64,000 nt of DNA, from the NCBI GenBank assembly GCA_020161835.1, contig JAIUNL010000013.1, positions 62,001 to 126,000 of the forward strand, written 5' to 3'. Within the stretch, counting starts at the first letter, position 1, and each line of letters starts with the position of its first letter. The notes beneath the pieces are model-generated. The model saw only the letters and a program-made list of their open reading frames with translations, searched no databases and had not been told where the DNA came from. Of the stretch, positions 44,824-53,492 are shown in pieces. Source of the DNA: Bacteroidota bacterium. GTDB taxonomy: Bacteria > Bacteroidota > JABWAT01. A program made the position numbers and the translations under genes.

Positions 44824-45957
44824 ATGGGGATCAGGGAAATTGTTGTTTTCACCAACGGTGATTCCCGTAAAACTGGAACCTGGTCAAATATTCCGTATTA
44901 TTTTACCAAAACGCTGGAAAGCAAGGGTTTAAGAGTTTATAGGTTTAATCTTCAACCTTCCTTTGTATTTAAAGCTGCCTTTAAGTTTTTCTTTGATTTC
45001 CTTTTCAGAAGATTTTACCCAGATTCAACTTATTCAGCTATGCGTTCCGGGTTTCACCATTGGCTTGTTCGGTTGAAGGTAACCTTTGCAGCTGCAATCC
45101 ATCCTAATACCCAGATTTTTTTGTTTCTGACTGCCAGCTATAACCCCAAATATCTGACAAACAAAAAAATCATCCTTTTTTGTGATTGGACCTATGAGCA
45201 CGAATTGGGACATTTTAAACAAAAATTACCAAACAGGTGGGAAAAAGCACCCTTAATCAGAGAAAATGAGTCTATTGAAAAGGCTTTTGCTGTTTTTAGT
45301 TTATTTCCGGCAATTGCAAAAAAAATGGCAAAACGATACAAAAATCCTAATAAATTTTATATCGGCAATGTGATAAATTCTGAGGCTCAGGTTGACGTAA
45401 ATGTTCTTTCTGAAAGAAAAGCACTTTCTTCTGATATCATTTTTATCGGCCGGAAAAATTATCTCGCAGGAGCTGAAACGTTAATCGAGGCTTTTAAAAG
45501 ACTGAAAAAAAGTGAATCCAATCTTAAACTTCATATCATTGGACTCACAGAAAAACAAGTCAGTATCAGGGCCGATGACGTGTTTTATTATGGGTATCTT
45601 GATAAAGAAATTCCTGAACAAAGTACATTGTTCTATTCATTACTTTCAAACGCAGCAGTCTTTATTAATACGACTCCCAAATGGGGTTCTTTTTCTGCAA
45701 TGGTTGAAGGTCTTTATTTTTGTACACCATTGATTGTTTCACCTTTTGATGAATTTGTTGAAACTTTTGGCCGTTCTCTTTCATTTGGTTTTTATTGTGA
45801 GCAAAATACACCAGAGCAAATTGAATTACTTTTGGCCGGCATTCTTCGGCATCCTGAAAGAAAAAAACTTTGTCTCAATGCCCACGGTGCAGTGAAAGAT
45901 TTTACGTGGTCAAATTATGTTGATGGTTTTTTGGGGAAACTTGATGAAATTAGTTAG
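44824..45957 (+). CDS. GT4-like glycosyltransferase
   Basis: A 377-residue protein with GT-B character, more divergent than its neighbours. Visible signs are DIIFIGRKNYLAGAETLIEAF (start of the donor domain), LKLHIIGLTEK, VFYYGYLDKE, and WGSFSAMVEGLYFCTPLIV with a short loop instead of the usual E-G-F-G-L. The N-terminal half is not recognised. Its place in the cluster supports a role in building the glycan. It is preceded by a 72-base gap and followed by the methyltransferase after 42 bases. Confidence 0.75.
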   Translation: MGIREIVVFTNGDSRKTGTWSNIPYYFTKTLESKGLRVYRFNLQPSFVFKAAFKFFFDFLFRRFYPDSTYSAMRSGFHHWLVRLKVTFAAAIHPNTQIFLFLTASYNPKYLTNKKIILFCDWTYEHELGHFKQKLPNRWEKAPLIRENESIEKAFAVFSLFPAIAKKMAKRYKNPNKFYIGNVINSEAQVDVNVLSERKALSSDIIFIGRKNYLAGAETLIEAFKRLKKSESNLKLHIIGLTEKQVSIRADDVFYYGYLDKEIPEQSTLFYSLLSNAAVFINTTPKWGSFSAMVEGLYFCTPLIVSPFDEFVETFGRSLSFGFYCEQNTPEQIELLLAGILRHPERKKLCLNAHGAVKDFTWSNYVDGFLGKLDEIS

Positions 45958-45999
45958 AAAATCTGAAAATGAACTTTAACCCGCAACGGAGTGTGAAAT

Positions 46000-46692
46000 C
46001 TGATACTTTTCGATAACAGAAACCCTTCTTCAGTTTCAAATATTTTCAGAAAAAAACGGGTACAACTGTTACTTGATTTTATTGAAAGGAATATTCAGGG
46101 AGAAGATATTCAGGTTCTGGATTTAGGTGGTACCTCTCATTTTTGGAATATTTTTACACCGGAATTTAAAAAACTGAATAAAAATTTCAAGATAACCATT
46201 TTCAATATTCCGGGTTTTTCTGATCCGTCAATTGAACATAATATTGAAAACATGAAATTTTTCAGGTCGTATGGTGATGCCAGAAATCTGACCAATTTTT
46301 CACCAGGACAGTTTGATTTGGTTTTTTCAAACTCAGTTATTGAGCATGTTGGCAATTTTGAAGACCAGAGAAAAATGGCTGAAGAAGTAAGACGGGTTGG
46401 CAAATTCCATTTTGTGCAAACCCCTGACCGGTGGTTTCCTGTTGAGCCTCATTTTCATGTTCCATTTTGGGTTTTCCTGCCAGACCCTCTTAAAATCTGG
46501 CTTCTCACACACTTTTCGTTGGGATGGTACCAGAAATTTCAAACAAAAGCAGATGCTTTAAAAGAAATCAGGTCTGTAAATCTGATTCGTTTGAAAAATT
46601 TCAGAGAACTTTTCCCGGATTCAGAAATTAAAAGGGAAAGGGTTATCGGTTTGAGCAAATCATTTATTGCAATGGGGAGAGGGAAAAAATGA
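46000..46692 (+). CDS. SAM-dependent methyltransferase, apparently starting with CTG
   Basis: A 230-residue class I methyltransferase if read from CTG46000. The N-terminal part, seen only when the frame is followed upstream of ATG46252, contains motif I IQVLDLGGTSHFW and LILFDNRNPSS. Later motifs are FDLVFSNSVIEHV (motif IV) and HFVQTPDRWFPVEPHFHVPFW. From ATG46252 the SAM site would be lost, so that start is implausible. CGGAG lies about eight bases before the CTG, and no ATG, GTG or TTG lies between the preceding in-frame TGA (45994) and motif I. A recent frameshift from the short frame at 45969 is the alternative. It may methylate a glycan sugar or its end. ATGA overlap with the Wzi-like gene. 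Confidence 0.75.
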   Translation: MILFDNRNPSSVSNIFRKKRVQLLLDFIERNIQGEDIQVLDLGGTSHFWNIFTPEFKKLNKNFKITIFNIPGFSDPSIEHNIENMKFFRSYGDARNLTNFSPGQFDLVFSNSVIEHVGNFEDQRKMAEEVRRVGKFHFVQTPDRWFPVEPHFHVPFWVFLPDPLKIWLLTHFSLGWYQKFQTKADALKEIRSVNLIRLKNFRELFPDSEIKRERVIGLSKSFIAMGRGKK

Positions 46693-48134
46693 AAATACTG
46701 ATTATTACTCTTTTCGTTTTCTGCGGAACTCTGAATGCTCAACCCTGGGGTTCACCCCAATGGAATTTAACTGAAAAGGATACTGCAATTGTAAAAGGAA
46801 TTGACTTGTGGGTTCACGGTGAGGGTTATAAGTTCCGGTTTTTCCCGGCAGGGCAGTTTGTCTATGTTTCAACTCCAGAAAAATCGCTAACAATTAACTC
46901 CCGGGGTGCCGGTTTTTCATTTTCAGAGGGGAACCTTTCGCTATTTTCTGTTTTCTATGATACGCAGATTTCCGGGTTATCTGGTCTTACCGGTGATTCA
47001 ACTTTAGCTGGCTTGAATTATGTCAGGTTTAAAGGAAAAGGGGATGATCAGTTTGCAAAAGGGTATGCTGACCAGGTTGATTTTGACGATGCAAGTGGTT
47101 TTTTAAGATATGACTTTAAATCAGGCTATGTTCTGGCAGGGAAATATCCATTTGCATCAGGTCCTTCAGTCAGAAATAATCTTATCTTTAATCACTCGAC
47201 AGGTGATTTCCCCCACCTTTACTTTCAATGGAACAAATCTGTGTTCAAATATGAATTTCTTTACGGATTCATGAAGCATTTTAACGGGCGGAATTCATTA
47301 TCAGACAAATCATTGGTTTGGCATCAAGCCTCAGTGAACTGGCCTGGTTGGCTCAGATTGTATCTTTTTGAAGCTGTAATGAAAAAGGGACATCAGGTTG
47401 AAGCTGAATATTTAAATCCGCTTCTGTTTCTTCGTTCTGTCGATCATTATAATTTCAGTCCGGACAATGCTTTACTGGGTGCCGGGGTTGAATTCACTTT
47501 TTCGGGGTTTCGGCTGTATCAGGAATTCATGATTGACGATCTTGAAACCGCCAAACTTGGTTCAGGGTGGTTCAGAAACAAAGTTGCCGGTCTTAGCGGA
47601 ATAGAATTTAACTATGATAACGAGTGGTTTTCATCAACAACAACGGGTGAAGTGGTCTGGGTTTTACCCTTTACTTATTCTCACAGAACAGAACAAATCA
47701 ATCTGACTCATTATGGTTCTCAATTGGGACCTGAATTGGGTCCGAACTCAGTAAAGTCCGGCTTGTATCAGCATTTTCATAGTAAACAGCTACCGCTTAC
47801 TGCCGGGTGGGAAGTTGAATTCTGGGTTTCGGGAACAACAGAGCAGGGGAGTGTGAATGTGGGCGATGATGTTTCAGTTGGTCACCCGGAACCACCGGGA
47901 AACGTTGCTTTTGCAGATCATGTAAAATTACTCAGCGGGAAAAAAGTGTCAGCACTGCGACTTTCCGGATGGGTGGATTACAATTGGATGGGGATCAGAA
48001 TTTGGGCAAGACCCGTTTGGTTTTCGTCAGATTATATCACACCATCACTGGCAATAAAAAAAGGTCTTTCACTTGAAGCTGGAATCAGGTATGAATTGCC
48101 TTATTTTGATGCTGTTCGTCCTGAACTCTGGTAA
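46689..48134 (+). CDS. Wzi-like outer-membrane capsule assembly protein
   Basis: A 481-residue protein with signal peptide (1-17, cleavage after LNAQ). The rest is a beta-rich barrel with many aromatic strands (DASGFLRYDFKSGYVLAGKYPF, HLYFQWNKSVFKYEFLYGF). The pattern with Q-W, H-FNGRNSL and LYQEFMIDDLE resembles Bacteroidota Wzi-family proteins, which help hold capsule at the cell surface. This shows the glycan is exported to an outer membrane. It overlaps the methyltransferase start by four bases. Its 3' end overlaps the convergent WecG/TagA gene by 34 bases. Assignment to Wzi is by overall look, so moderate. Confidence 0.65.
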   Translation: MKILIITLFVFCGTLNAQPWGSPQWNLTEKDTAIVKGIDLWVHGEGYKFRFFPAGQFVYVSTPEKSLTINSRGAGFSFSEGNLSLFSVFYDTQISGLSGLTGDSTLAGLNYVRFKGKGDDQFAKGYADQVDFDDASGFLRYDFKSGYVLAGKYPFASGPSVRNNLIFNHSTGDFPHLYFQWNKSVFKYEFLYGFMKHFNGRNSLSDKSLVWHQASVNWPGWLRLYLFEAVMKKGHQVEAEYLNPLLFLRSVDHYNFSPDNALLGAGVEFTFSGFRLYQEFMIDDLETAKLGSGWFRNKVAGLSGIEFNYDNEWFSSTTTGEVVWVLPFTYSHRTEQINLTHYGSQLGPELGPNSVKSGLYQHFHSKQLPLTAGWEVEFWVSGTTEQGSVNVGDDVSVGHPEPPGNVAFADHVKLLSGKKVSALRLSGWVDYNWMGIRIWARPVWFSSDYITPSLAIKKGLSLEAGIRYELPYFDAVRPELW

Positions 48135-48856
48135 AAGGGTCTGATCAGATTGACAGTGAACCAGAATGCATCACTTACATACCTGCCGGTTAATCTGACA
48201 GGCTCGAGATAAATGCGGTGAAGCCATTCCAAATTTAACATCAACATAATCCCGGGTGCCTGAGGGTGCAAACCAGACCAATACCTGAATGCCCCGCCAA
48301 TGGGGATTCTGATTGTTGACCTTAACTGTGCGTGATGTTTCTGAAGCAGGAGTTCCTGTTTCGGCATGCCCATCCCGACTATTAAAAGATCAGCTCCGAA
48401 TGAGTTGATTTTATTGATAACATCAGCTTCTTCCTTTTCAGGGAAAAATCCATGGTGAAAATCAATGATATATCCCGGGAATTCCTTTAACAAATTGCGT
48501 TTACAAATCTCAAGAACTTCAGTTTCATCTCCCAAAAGGAAAATACGCAGATTTTTCTTCTCAGTTTCTCTGAAATAATCAAGAACCCAACGGCTTCCGG
48601 TAAGTTTCTCAATTTGTGATTTTTTAAAAAACCGTAAAATCAAACGAATTACATCAGAATCACAAATCACAACATCAGCGGTGTTTATTGTTGATGCAAA
48701 ATCGTTGTTTCTGAAATACCAGTTGAAAGCATGAACATTAATGTTAAATATTGATAGCGGATTTGAATCACTGATGTGGGTATCTATAACCTTGAATAAC
48801 TCTTTGCCGGTTATCGTATCAATCGGAATAGAATAAAGTGTAAGTTTCCGGTTCAT
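48101..48856 (-). CDS. WecG/TagA/CpsF-family glycosyltransferase
   Basis: A 251-residue GT26 enzyme with INVHAFNWYFRN, ADVVICDSDVIRLILRF, KLTGSRWVLDYF (the conserved G-S/D region), LRIFLLGDE, LIVGMGMPKQELLL and GGAFRYWSGLHPQAPG. TagA moves N-acetylmannosamine to lipid-linked GlcNAc in wall teichoic acid synthesis; WecG moves N-acetylmannosaminuronic acid in enterobacterial common antigen. Which donor is used here is open. With TagD and TagB-like genes in the same locus, a TagA-like linkage step is attractive. ATGA overlap with the upstream GT4; its 3' end overlaps the Wzi-like gene by 34 bases. Confidence 0.92.
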   Translation of the reverse strand: MNRKLTLYSIPIDTITGKELFKVIDTHISDSNPLSIFNINVHAFNWYFRNNDFASTINTADVVICDSDVIRLILRFFKKSQIEKLTGSRWVLDYFRETEKKNLRIFLLGDETEVLEICKRNLLKEFPGYIIDFHHGFFPEKEEADVINKINSFGADLLIVGMGMPKQELLLQKHHAQLRSTIRIPIGGAFRYWSGLHPQAPGIMLMLNLEWLHRIYLEPVRLTGRYVSDAFWFTVNLIRPFYQSSGRTASK

Positions 48857-49980
48857 TCAGTAATTAATGAGGTATATAAACGTTCCAGTTCATGCTTTCT
48901 GTCTTTCCAGATCAGGCTTACAGCCGGCTGAAAGTTACTTTCAGGCAGAGAAACTTTTTGTTCGTTAAGCTGAATCAGCATTTTTGCAGTCTTAGGCAAA
49001 TTGTAAAAATCTTTGGCAGCGAACAGGTTAGGAAAGCCATAGCAGACAAAATTACAAAAAACCTCACCCGTTACCAAAGTCAAACAGTTTGAAATCAATG
49101 CTTCAAAAATAGAATAACCAAAACCTTCGTACAAACTTGGGTTCAGGTATAATTTTCTGGCTTTGAGCAGATCCCATTTTTCTGTTTCAGAGACATTAAT
49201 TCTGACCTCAATATTCCCGGTTTTGATCTCATCTGTATGCTGTTTGACAATCGTATTTATTTCGGTTTCTGATCCGCTGAGAATCAGTGTAAGTTCATCA
49301 GAATAACCTTGATTGCGAAGTTCAGTATATAAATGGAAAACAACATCAATACGTTTGCTTTGTTGAGCCCTGCTTATAAACAGAACGCCACTAGAATTTG
49401 TTTTGTCAGGAAAAAGAACGTCCTCGCTGACGTTCAACGGATTTGGGAAAAGTGTGACGGGTAAAAAAGGGGATTGATTTTTTAACCATTCAAGGTCTTG
49501 ATTGCCACTTGCGAGAACTAAGGCAATTTGGTTTTTGCGAAGTCTGTTGGCCAGTTTTAAATAGTTGGTTTTAAAAAAGATACCGTTTTCATGATGGAAT
49601 ATAAGCCCGTGAGTTGAAACTACAACCGGGATTTTTAGTTTGTGCTTCAGAAGAAGAAACAAAACCTGATCCAGCAGTATATCCATATTATGAACATGGA
49701 TTATATCTGCCGACTGAACAGATTCAAGTGGGAAATTACCTGAATGAAGCCATCCTTTTTTCAGGCACTTAACCCGGTGAACCGGAATTCCATCGTAAAA
49801 AAATGAAGAATCAAGTTTGTTTTTATGTCCTGCCAGGTCATCATTATAACACCATATTTCATGATTGAATTTATCTGAAGTATGGGTGATGAGTCCATGA
49901 ACAAATCTCTCAAGCCCGCCCCAGACCGGAAAAAAATGTTTGGTAAAATGAATGATTTTTAGTTTTTCTGAATCTGGCAT
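48853..49980 (-). CDS. family 4 glycosyltransferase
   Basis: A 375-residue GT-B protein. N-terminus IIHFTKHFFPVWGGLERFVHGL, then VVVSTHGLIFHHENG, GVLFISRAQQSKRIDVV (donor domain start) and NPSLYEGFGYSIFEALISNC with the E-x7-E motif. Full length for the family. It is on the minus strand, ahead of the WecG/TagA gene with a four-base overlap, so these two form a small operon facing the main locus. Donor unknown. Confidence 0.92.
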   Translation of the reverse strand: MPDSEKLKIIHFTKHFFPVWGGLERFVHGLITHTSDKFNHEIWCYNDDLAGHKNKLDSSFFYDGIPVHRVKCLKKGWLHSGNFPLESVQSADIIHVHNMDILLDQVLFLLLKHKLKIPVVVSTHGLIFHHENGIFFKTNYLKLANRLRKNQIALVLASGNQDLEWLKNQSPFLPVTLFPNPLNVSEDVLFPDKTNSSGVLFISRAQQSKRIDVVFHLYTELRNQGYSDELTLILSGSETEINTIVKQHTDEIKTGNIEVRINVSETEKWDLLKARKLYLNPSLYEGFGYSIFEALISNCLTLVTGEVFCNFVCYGFPNLFAAKDFYNLPKTAKMLIQLNEQKVSLPESNFQPAVSLIWKDRKHELERLYTSLITE

Positions 49981-49983
49981 TAT

Positions 49984-50331
49984 TTATGGTTTGGTGGGTA
50001 AAGTTAAGCCTGAATAAAAGTGATAAAATTCCGCCAGGTTACGACAATAGGGCAATTGTGAAGATAACCTGAAACCAGGTGAGAATCCTAACCTGAAAAA
50101 AAGGAAATGGAATAAAAGAACACCCCGACCCAATAAAGCAGGAAGTGAAACTCTTTCAGACAGGTTTTTACTCAAAAAAAACAAATAAAGCCAGCGTGAA
50201 GAGGCAGAATCAACAGTCTTAAGTTTTCGTGAAAGATTCATTCCGGTTTGAGCCCATTCACGTGTTTCCCAGCCCCGGGCGGGATTTTGTTCAAGAAGTG
50301 AACTTATTTGTGTAAGTGTCGTCAGAGGCAC
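49984..50331 (-). CDS. hypothetical small protein, GTG start
   Basis: A 115-residue frame beginning with GTG; AAAGGG lies about nine bases upstream. It is rich in Leu, Ser and Phe and contains one hydrophobic stretch (LGRGVLLFHFLFFRLGF) that may be membrane-associated. I recognise no family. It ends three bases before the start of the minus-strand glycosyltransferase, which favours a real first gene of that operon; otherwise it is a leader region. Moderate to low confidence. Confidence 0.4.
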   Translation of the reverse strand: MPLTTLTQISSLLEQNPARGWETREWAQTGMNLSRKLKTVDSASSRWLYLFFLSKNLSERVSLPALLGRGVLLFHFLFFRLGFSPGFRLSSQLPYCRNLAEFYHFYSGLTLPTKP

Positions 50332-50513
50332 TTGATATGACCCTTTACAAAAGGCTATTAACTTTGCATTTAAGTGGATTTCCCGTTAACTTGCAAGGAT
50401 GAATACTTACCGGATAAGGGTTGCTATTTGCTCTTGAAGTTAGTAAAAATCTTTAGCTTAAAATAATTGACAGTAAACGATCTGGTTTTAAAATTATGGA
50501 GAATTTGACAGTT

Positions 50514-52646
50514 ATGAATTATCGTCACCTCATTCCGTTTGGTTTGATTGTACTTTTTTCTTTTTCCGGATGCGGAACTTCGTCAACCGGCACTGATTCA
50601 AACCCTGGTTTTACAGTTGCAACTTATAGCGGCAAATCGCTGGGTTCAGTTGAACTTAAAAGGGAACTGCTGAAAAACTCACCTACCTCACTCAGCGATA
50701 CTGGTTTAACAGAAAAGAATATCAAAGAATTTGCAGAAAGATTTATTGAGTATAAACTCAAAGTTGCCGATGGCAATGCTAAAGGATTTGGAAAGGACTC
50801 TGCACTCCTCGACGAGTTCAGCTCTTACAAAAGAAGCCTGGCCCAGGCCCGAATAATTGACGGGAAAATAAAGAAAAATCTCATTGAAGAACTGTTTAAC
50901 CGTAAAAAGCAAATGGTTAAAGCTTCTCACATTTTGGTCATGTACAATGAAGCTAAAAATGGGCCTGATACTGTTGGTTATTATTCCCGAATCATGAATG
51001 CAAAAACCGAACTTAAGAAAGGTCTTGATTTCGCTGAAGCTGCCCGTCGTTTTTCTGACGAACCCAATGCCAAGCAAACAGGTGGTGATCTGGGTTGGTT
51101 TTCAGGCGGAGACATGGTTTATCCATTTGAAAATGCTGCCTTTACAGCTCCAATTGACTCCGTTTACGGTCCAATCAAAACACAGTTTGGCTATCACCTG
51201 ATTAAAGTTGAGGCCAGAAAAACATCTTCAGATCCACGATATATTTCCCATATCATGCTTATGTTCAGTTCTGAAAAAGATACTGTTGCAATGAGAACAA
51301 GAATTGATTCGATTTCGTCTGCGATTCATGGAAATCAGTTTAAAACTGCCATTTTCAATGCAATGGTTGCCAAATACTCAGAAGATACCCAGAGCAAAAT
51401 CAATGGTGGATCAATGGGAGAATGGAAGCCATCAGGCCGTGTACCTGAGTTTGATGACGTCATATTCTCAAAACTGTCTAAACCGGGTGAAATTTCAGGT
51501 GTGGTCAGAACCAAATGGGGATTTCACATCGTTCGCCTTGATTCAATAGGCAAACCCGCAACGATTGAATCACAGACAGAGGCACTCAGCCGGATTATTT
51601 CACGCCAGACTGACCGGATGGATTCACAAAAGAAGGTACTTTTTGCAGAGCTCTCTGCTAAAAATAATGTTAAAATCACACAGTCATTCGTAGATTCGCT
51701 TGTAAACAAAATTACTGCTGCCAAAGAATCTGGCTTACCCGATTCAGTAGCAGGACCGTCAACAGTGGGTGGAATTCTTAAAGATAGTGCAAACCGGGTT
51801 ATCATTTCGTCAAAGGATGGAAATTTAACAGCAGGTGAGTTCATTGCCTATTCCGAACAAAAGCAAATTGATTTACGCACAGGAAAAAGTAAATCCCAAA
51901 ATGAAAAAGTGATTCAACAATCATTAACAGATTTCTATATTGATAACTACATCGATAATCTTGAAAAATATGATCCTGAATTTATCGAGGTCATGACATC
52001 GTTCAAAGATGGTCTTGTTCTTTTCAAATGGATGGAATCTGAAATCTGGAAAACGACAGAGCCAACTGATGCCGATCTGATGCCGGTTTATGAAGAACAA
52101 AAAGCCAATCTGATTTGGGATGAACGTGGTGAATTTTATGTACTTACTGTTAATAATTTCAAACTGGCTGATTCCCTTGTGACCCTGAAGCCGGAAGCTG
52201 AAACTAATCAAACAGCTGATAAGAAAAAGAAAAAAGAAACTTCAAAATCAAAAAAACCAGCACCGGCGCCTTTGAAAATTCCTTCAACCTTTTCTGAACT
52301 TGTTTCGCTTATGGAAGCTAATAATCTGATCGTTTCTCTAGATACCGTTCTTGTTTCCAAAAACGACGGTGAAAGAGCTTCACGTCTCTGGGCAAAACCA
52401 TTTAACTCTTTAGATCTTTCACTCACTTATCTTGACAGCAGACCTTCATTTGTTTTCTTCAATAAGAAAATTGAACCCACTCAGAAAACTCTTGATGAAG
52501 CCCGTCCTGAACTGGCACGTATTTTTAATGAAAGACTTATTGAAAAACGCCAGACAGAACTTATTTCGTCACTGAAAAAGGCCGCCAATATCAAAATTGA
52601 TGAAAAGGCAATTACCAGATTTGTGCAGGAAAACAAGAAGAAATAA
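50514..52646 (+). CDS. peptidyl-prolyl isomerase lipoprotein with two parvulin domains
   Basis: About 710 residues. Lipobox F-S-G-C with Cys20; an N-terminal SurA-like helical part; parvulin domain 1 (KASHILVMYNE, GGDLGWFSGGDMVYPFENA, GYHLIKVE); parvulin domain 2 (ISHIMLMF, GGSMGEWKPSGRVPEFD, GFHIVRLD); then a long helical C-terminal part with a Lys-rich linker. Acts in the periplasm as folding helper for outer-membrane proteins. ATG50514 gives a normal lipoprotein signal; ATG50496 would add MENLTV. A lone TAACTTTG at 50359-50366 fits the -7 consensus but has no -33 at proper distance. First of three isomerase-like genes. Confidence 0.88.
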   Translation: MNYRHLIPFGLIVLFSFSGCGTSSTGTDSNPGFTVATYSGKSLGSVELKRELLKNSPTSLSDTGLTEKNIKEFAERFIEYKLKVADGNAKGFGKDSALLDEFSSYKRSLAQARIIDGKIKKNLIEELFNRKKQMVKASHILVMYNEAKNGPDTVGYYSRIMNAKTELKKGLDFAEAARRFSDEPNAKQTGGDLGWFSGGDMVYPFENAAFTAPIDSVYGPIKTQFGYHLIKVEARKTSSDPRYISHIMLMFSSEKDTVAMRTRIDSISSAIHGNQFKTAIFNAMVAKYSEDTQSKINGGSMGEWKPSGRVPEFDDVIFSKLSKPGEISGVVRTKWGFHIVRLDSIGKPATIESQTEALSRIISRQTDRMDSQKKVLFAELSAKNNVKITQSFVDSLVNKITAAKESGLPDSVAGPSTVGGILKDSANRVIISSKDGNLTAGEFIAYSEQKQIDLRTGKSKSQNEKVIQQSLTDFYIDNYIDNLEKYDPEFIEVMTSFKDGLVLFKWMESEIWKTTEPTDADLMPVYEEQKANLIWDERGEFYVLTVNNFKLADSLVTLKPEAETNQTADKKKKKETSKSKKPAPAPLKIPSTFSELVSLMEANNLIVSLDTVLVSKNDGERASRLWAKPFNSLDLSLTYLDSRPSFVFFNKKIEPTQKTLDEARPELARIFNERLIEKRQTELISSLKKAANIKIDEKAITRFVQENKKK

Positions 52647-52649
52647 TCA

Positions 52650-53477
52650 GTGAAAACAGTTCCGGCACTATTTTTTGCATTGATTGTATTATCTGCCTGC
52701 GACCCCAAAGGAGCCGTTACAGGTGATGTTGTGGCTACTGTTGGCAATTCGACCCTTACAAGGGAAGAAATTCAACAGGTTATGCCAATGGGTTTAATGG
52801 CAGATGATTCAATTGTGTGGGTTAGAACCTACCTGGAAAGCTGGATTGAACAGGAAGTTCTGTTTCAATATGCCGAAAAAAACGGGTTGGGAACAAGTGC
52901 AGAAAATGCAAGAACTTTTCAGGATATCAGGAAGAGATACGTTGTCGGGTTGTTGACTGATTCAATTGCCTTTGCCCACAATGAAAGTCCAACAGAAAGT
53001 CAATTGCTTGAATATTATAAATCAAGTCCGGATGACTGGATAGCCGGTGAACCTCTTTACCGGGTATCTTATTTCTTTGTTTCAGAGAACTATGATGCAA
53101 GAGTAGCTCAGTCAGAATTTAAATCAATGAAAGACTGGCAGACAATCAGTAAAAAATACGGTCTTTCAACAGAGACTATGACTGATAGTTTAGGCGTGAT
53201 TCTTACAACTGATCAGTTGGCAATGCTCTTTAAGGGAGCATCACCTGGTTTTCTTTCACAATCAAAATGGAGCATTGTTGCAACCAGATCAAACGACGAT
53301 AAACCCGTTGTTTTAATGCTTCGGGTACTTGATCTGGTGAAAAAAGGGGATAGACTTCCATTCAGGCTAGCCTATGAGGATATCAAAACCCGGCTTTCAG
53401 TAAAAAACAGGCAGGAAAAAATTCAGGAACTTACTGACAGTTTGCGCAAAAACGAAAATATACAGATTAATTTTTAA
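52650..53477 (+). CDS. SurA/PpiC-like periplasmic chaperone lipoprotein
   Basis: A 275-residue lipoprotein starting with GTG; lipobox V-L-S-A-C, Cys17. The N-terminal VVATVGNSTLTREEIQQV is the typical SurA/PpiC opening strand-helix, followed by helices that include ESWIEQEVLFQYAEK. The parvulin domain is not clear: the GYHI/L and GGDLG marks are missing, so it is probably a chaperone without isomerase activity. It starts three bases after the first isomerase gene and 15 bases before surA, so all three are one operon. Confidence 0.75.
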   Translation: MKTVPALFFALIVLSACDPKGAVTGDVVATVGNSTLTREEIQQVMPMGLMADDSIVWVRTYLESWIEQEVLFQYAEKNGLGTSAENARTFQDIRKRYVVGLLTDSIAFAHNESPTESQLLEYYKSSPDDWIAGEPLYRVSYFFVSENYDARVAQSEFKSMKDWQTISKKYGLSTETMTDSLGVILTTDQLAMLFKGASPGFLSQSKWSIVATRSNDDKPVVLMLRVLDLVKKGDRLPFRLAYEDIKTRLSVKNRQEKIQELTDSLRKNENIQINF

Positions 53478-53492
53478 TTTCACAGGAACTTC

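Noticed and set aside
50359..50366. TAACTTTG as promoter of the isomerase operon
   Set aside because: The -7 match is exact, but the nearest TTG is 24 bases upstream, outside the spacing seen at the better promoters, so it is mentioned only in the gene entry.
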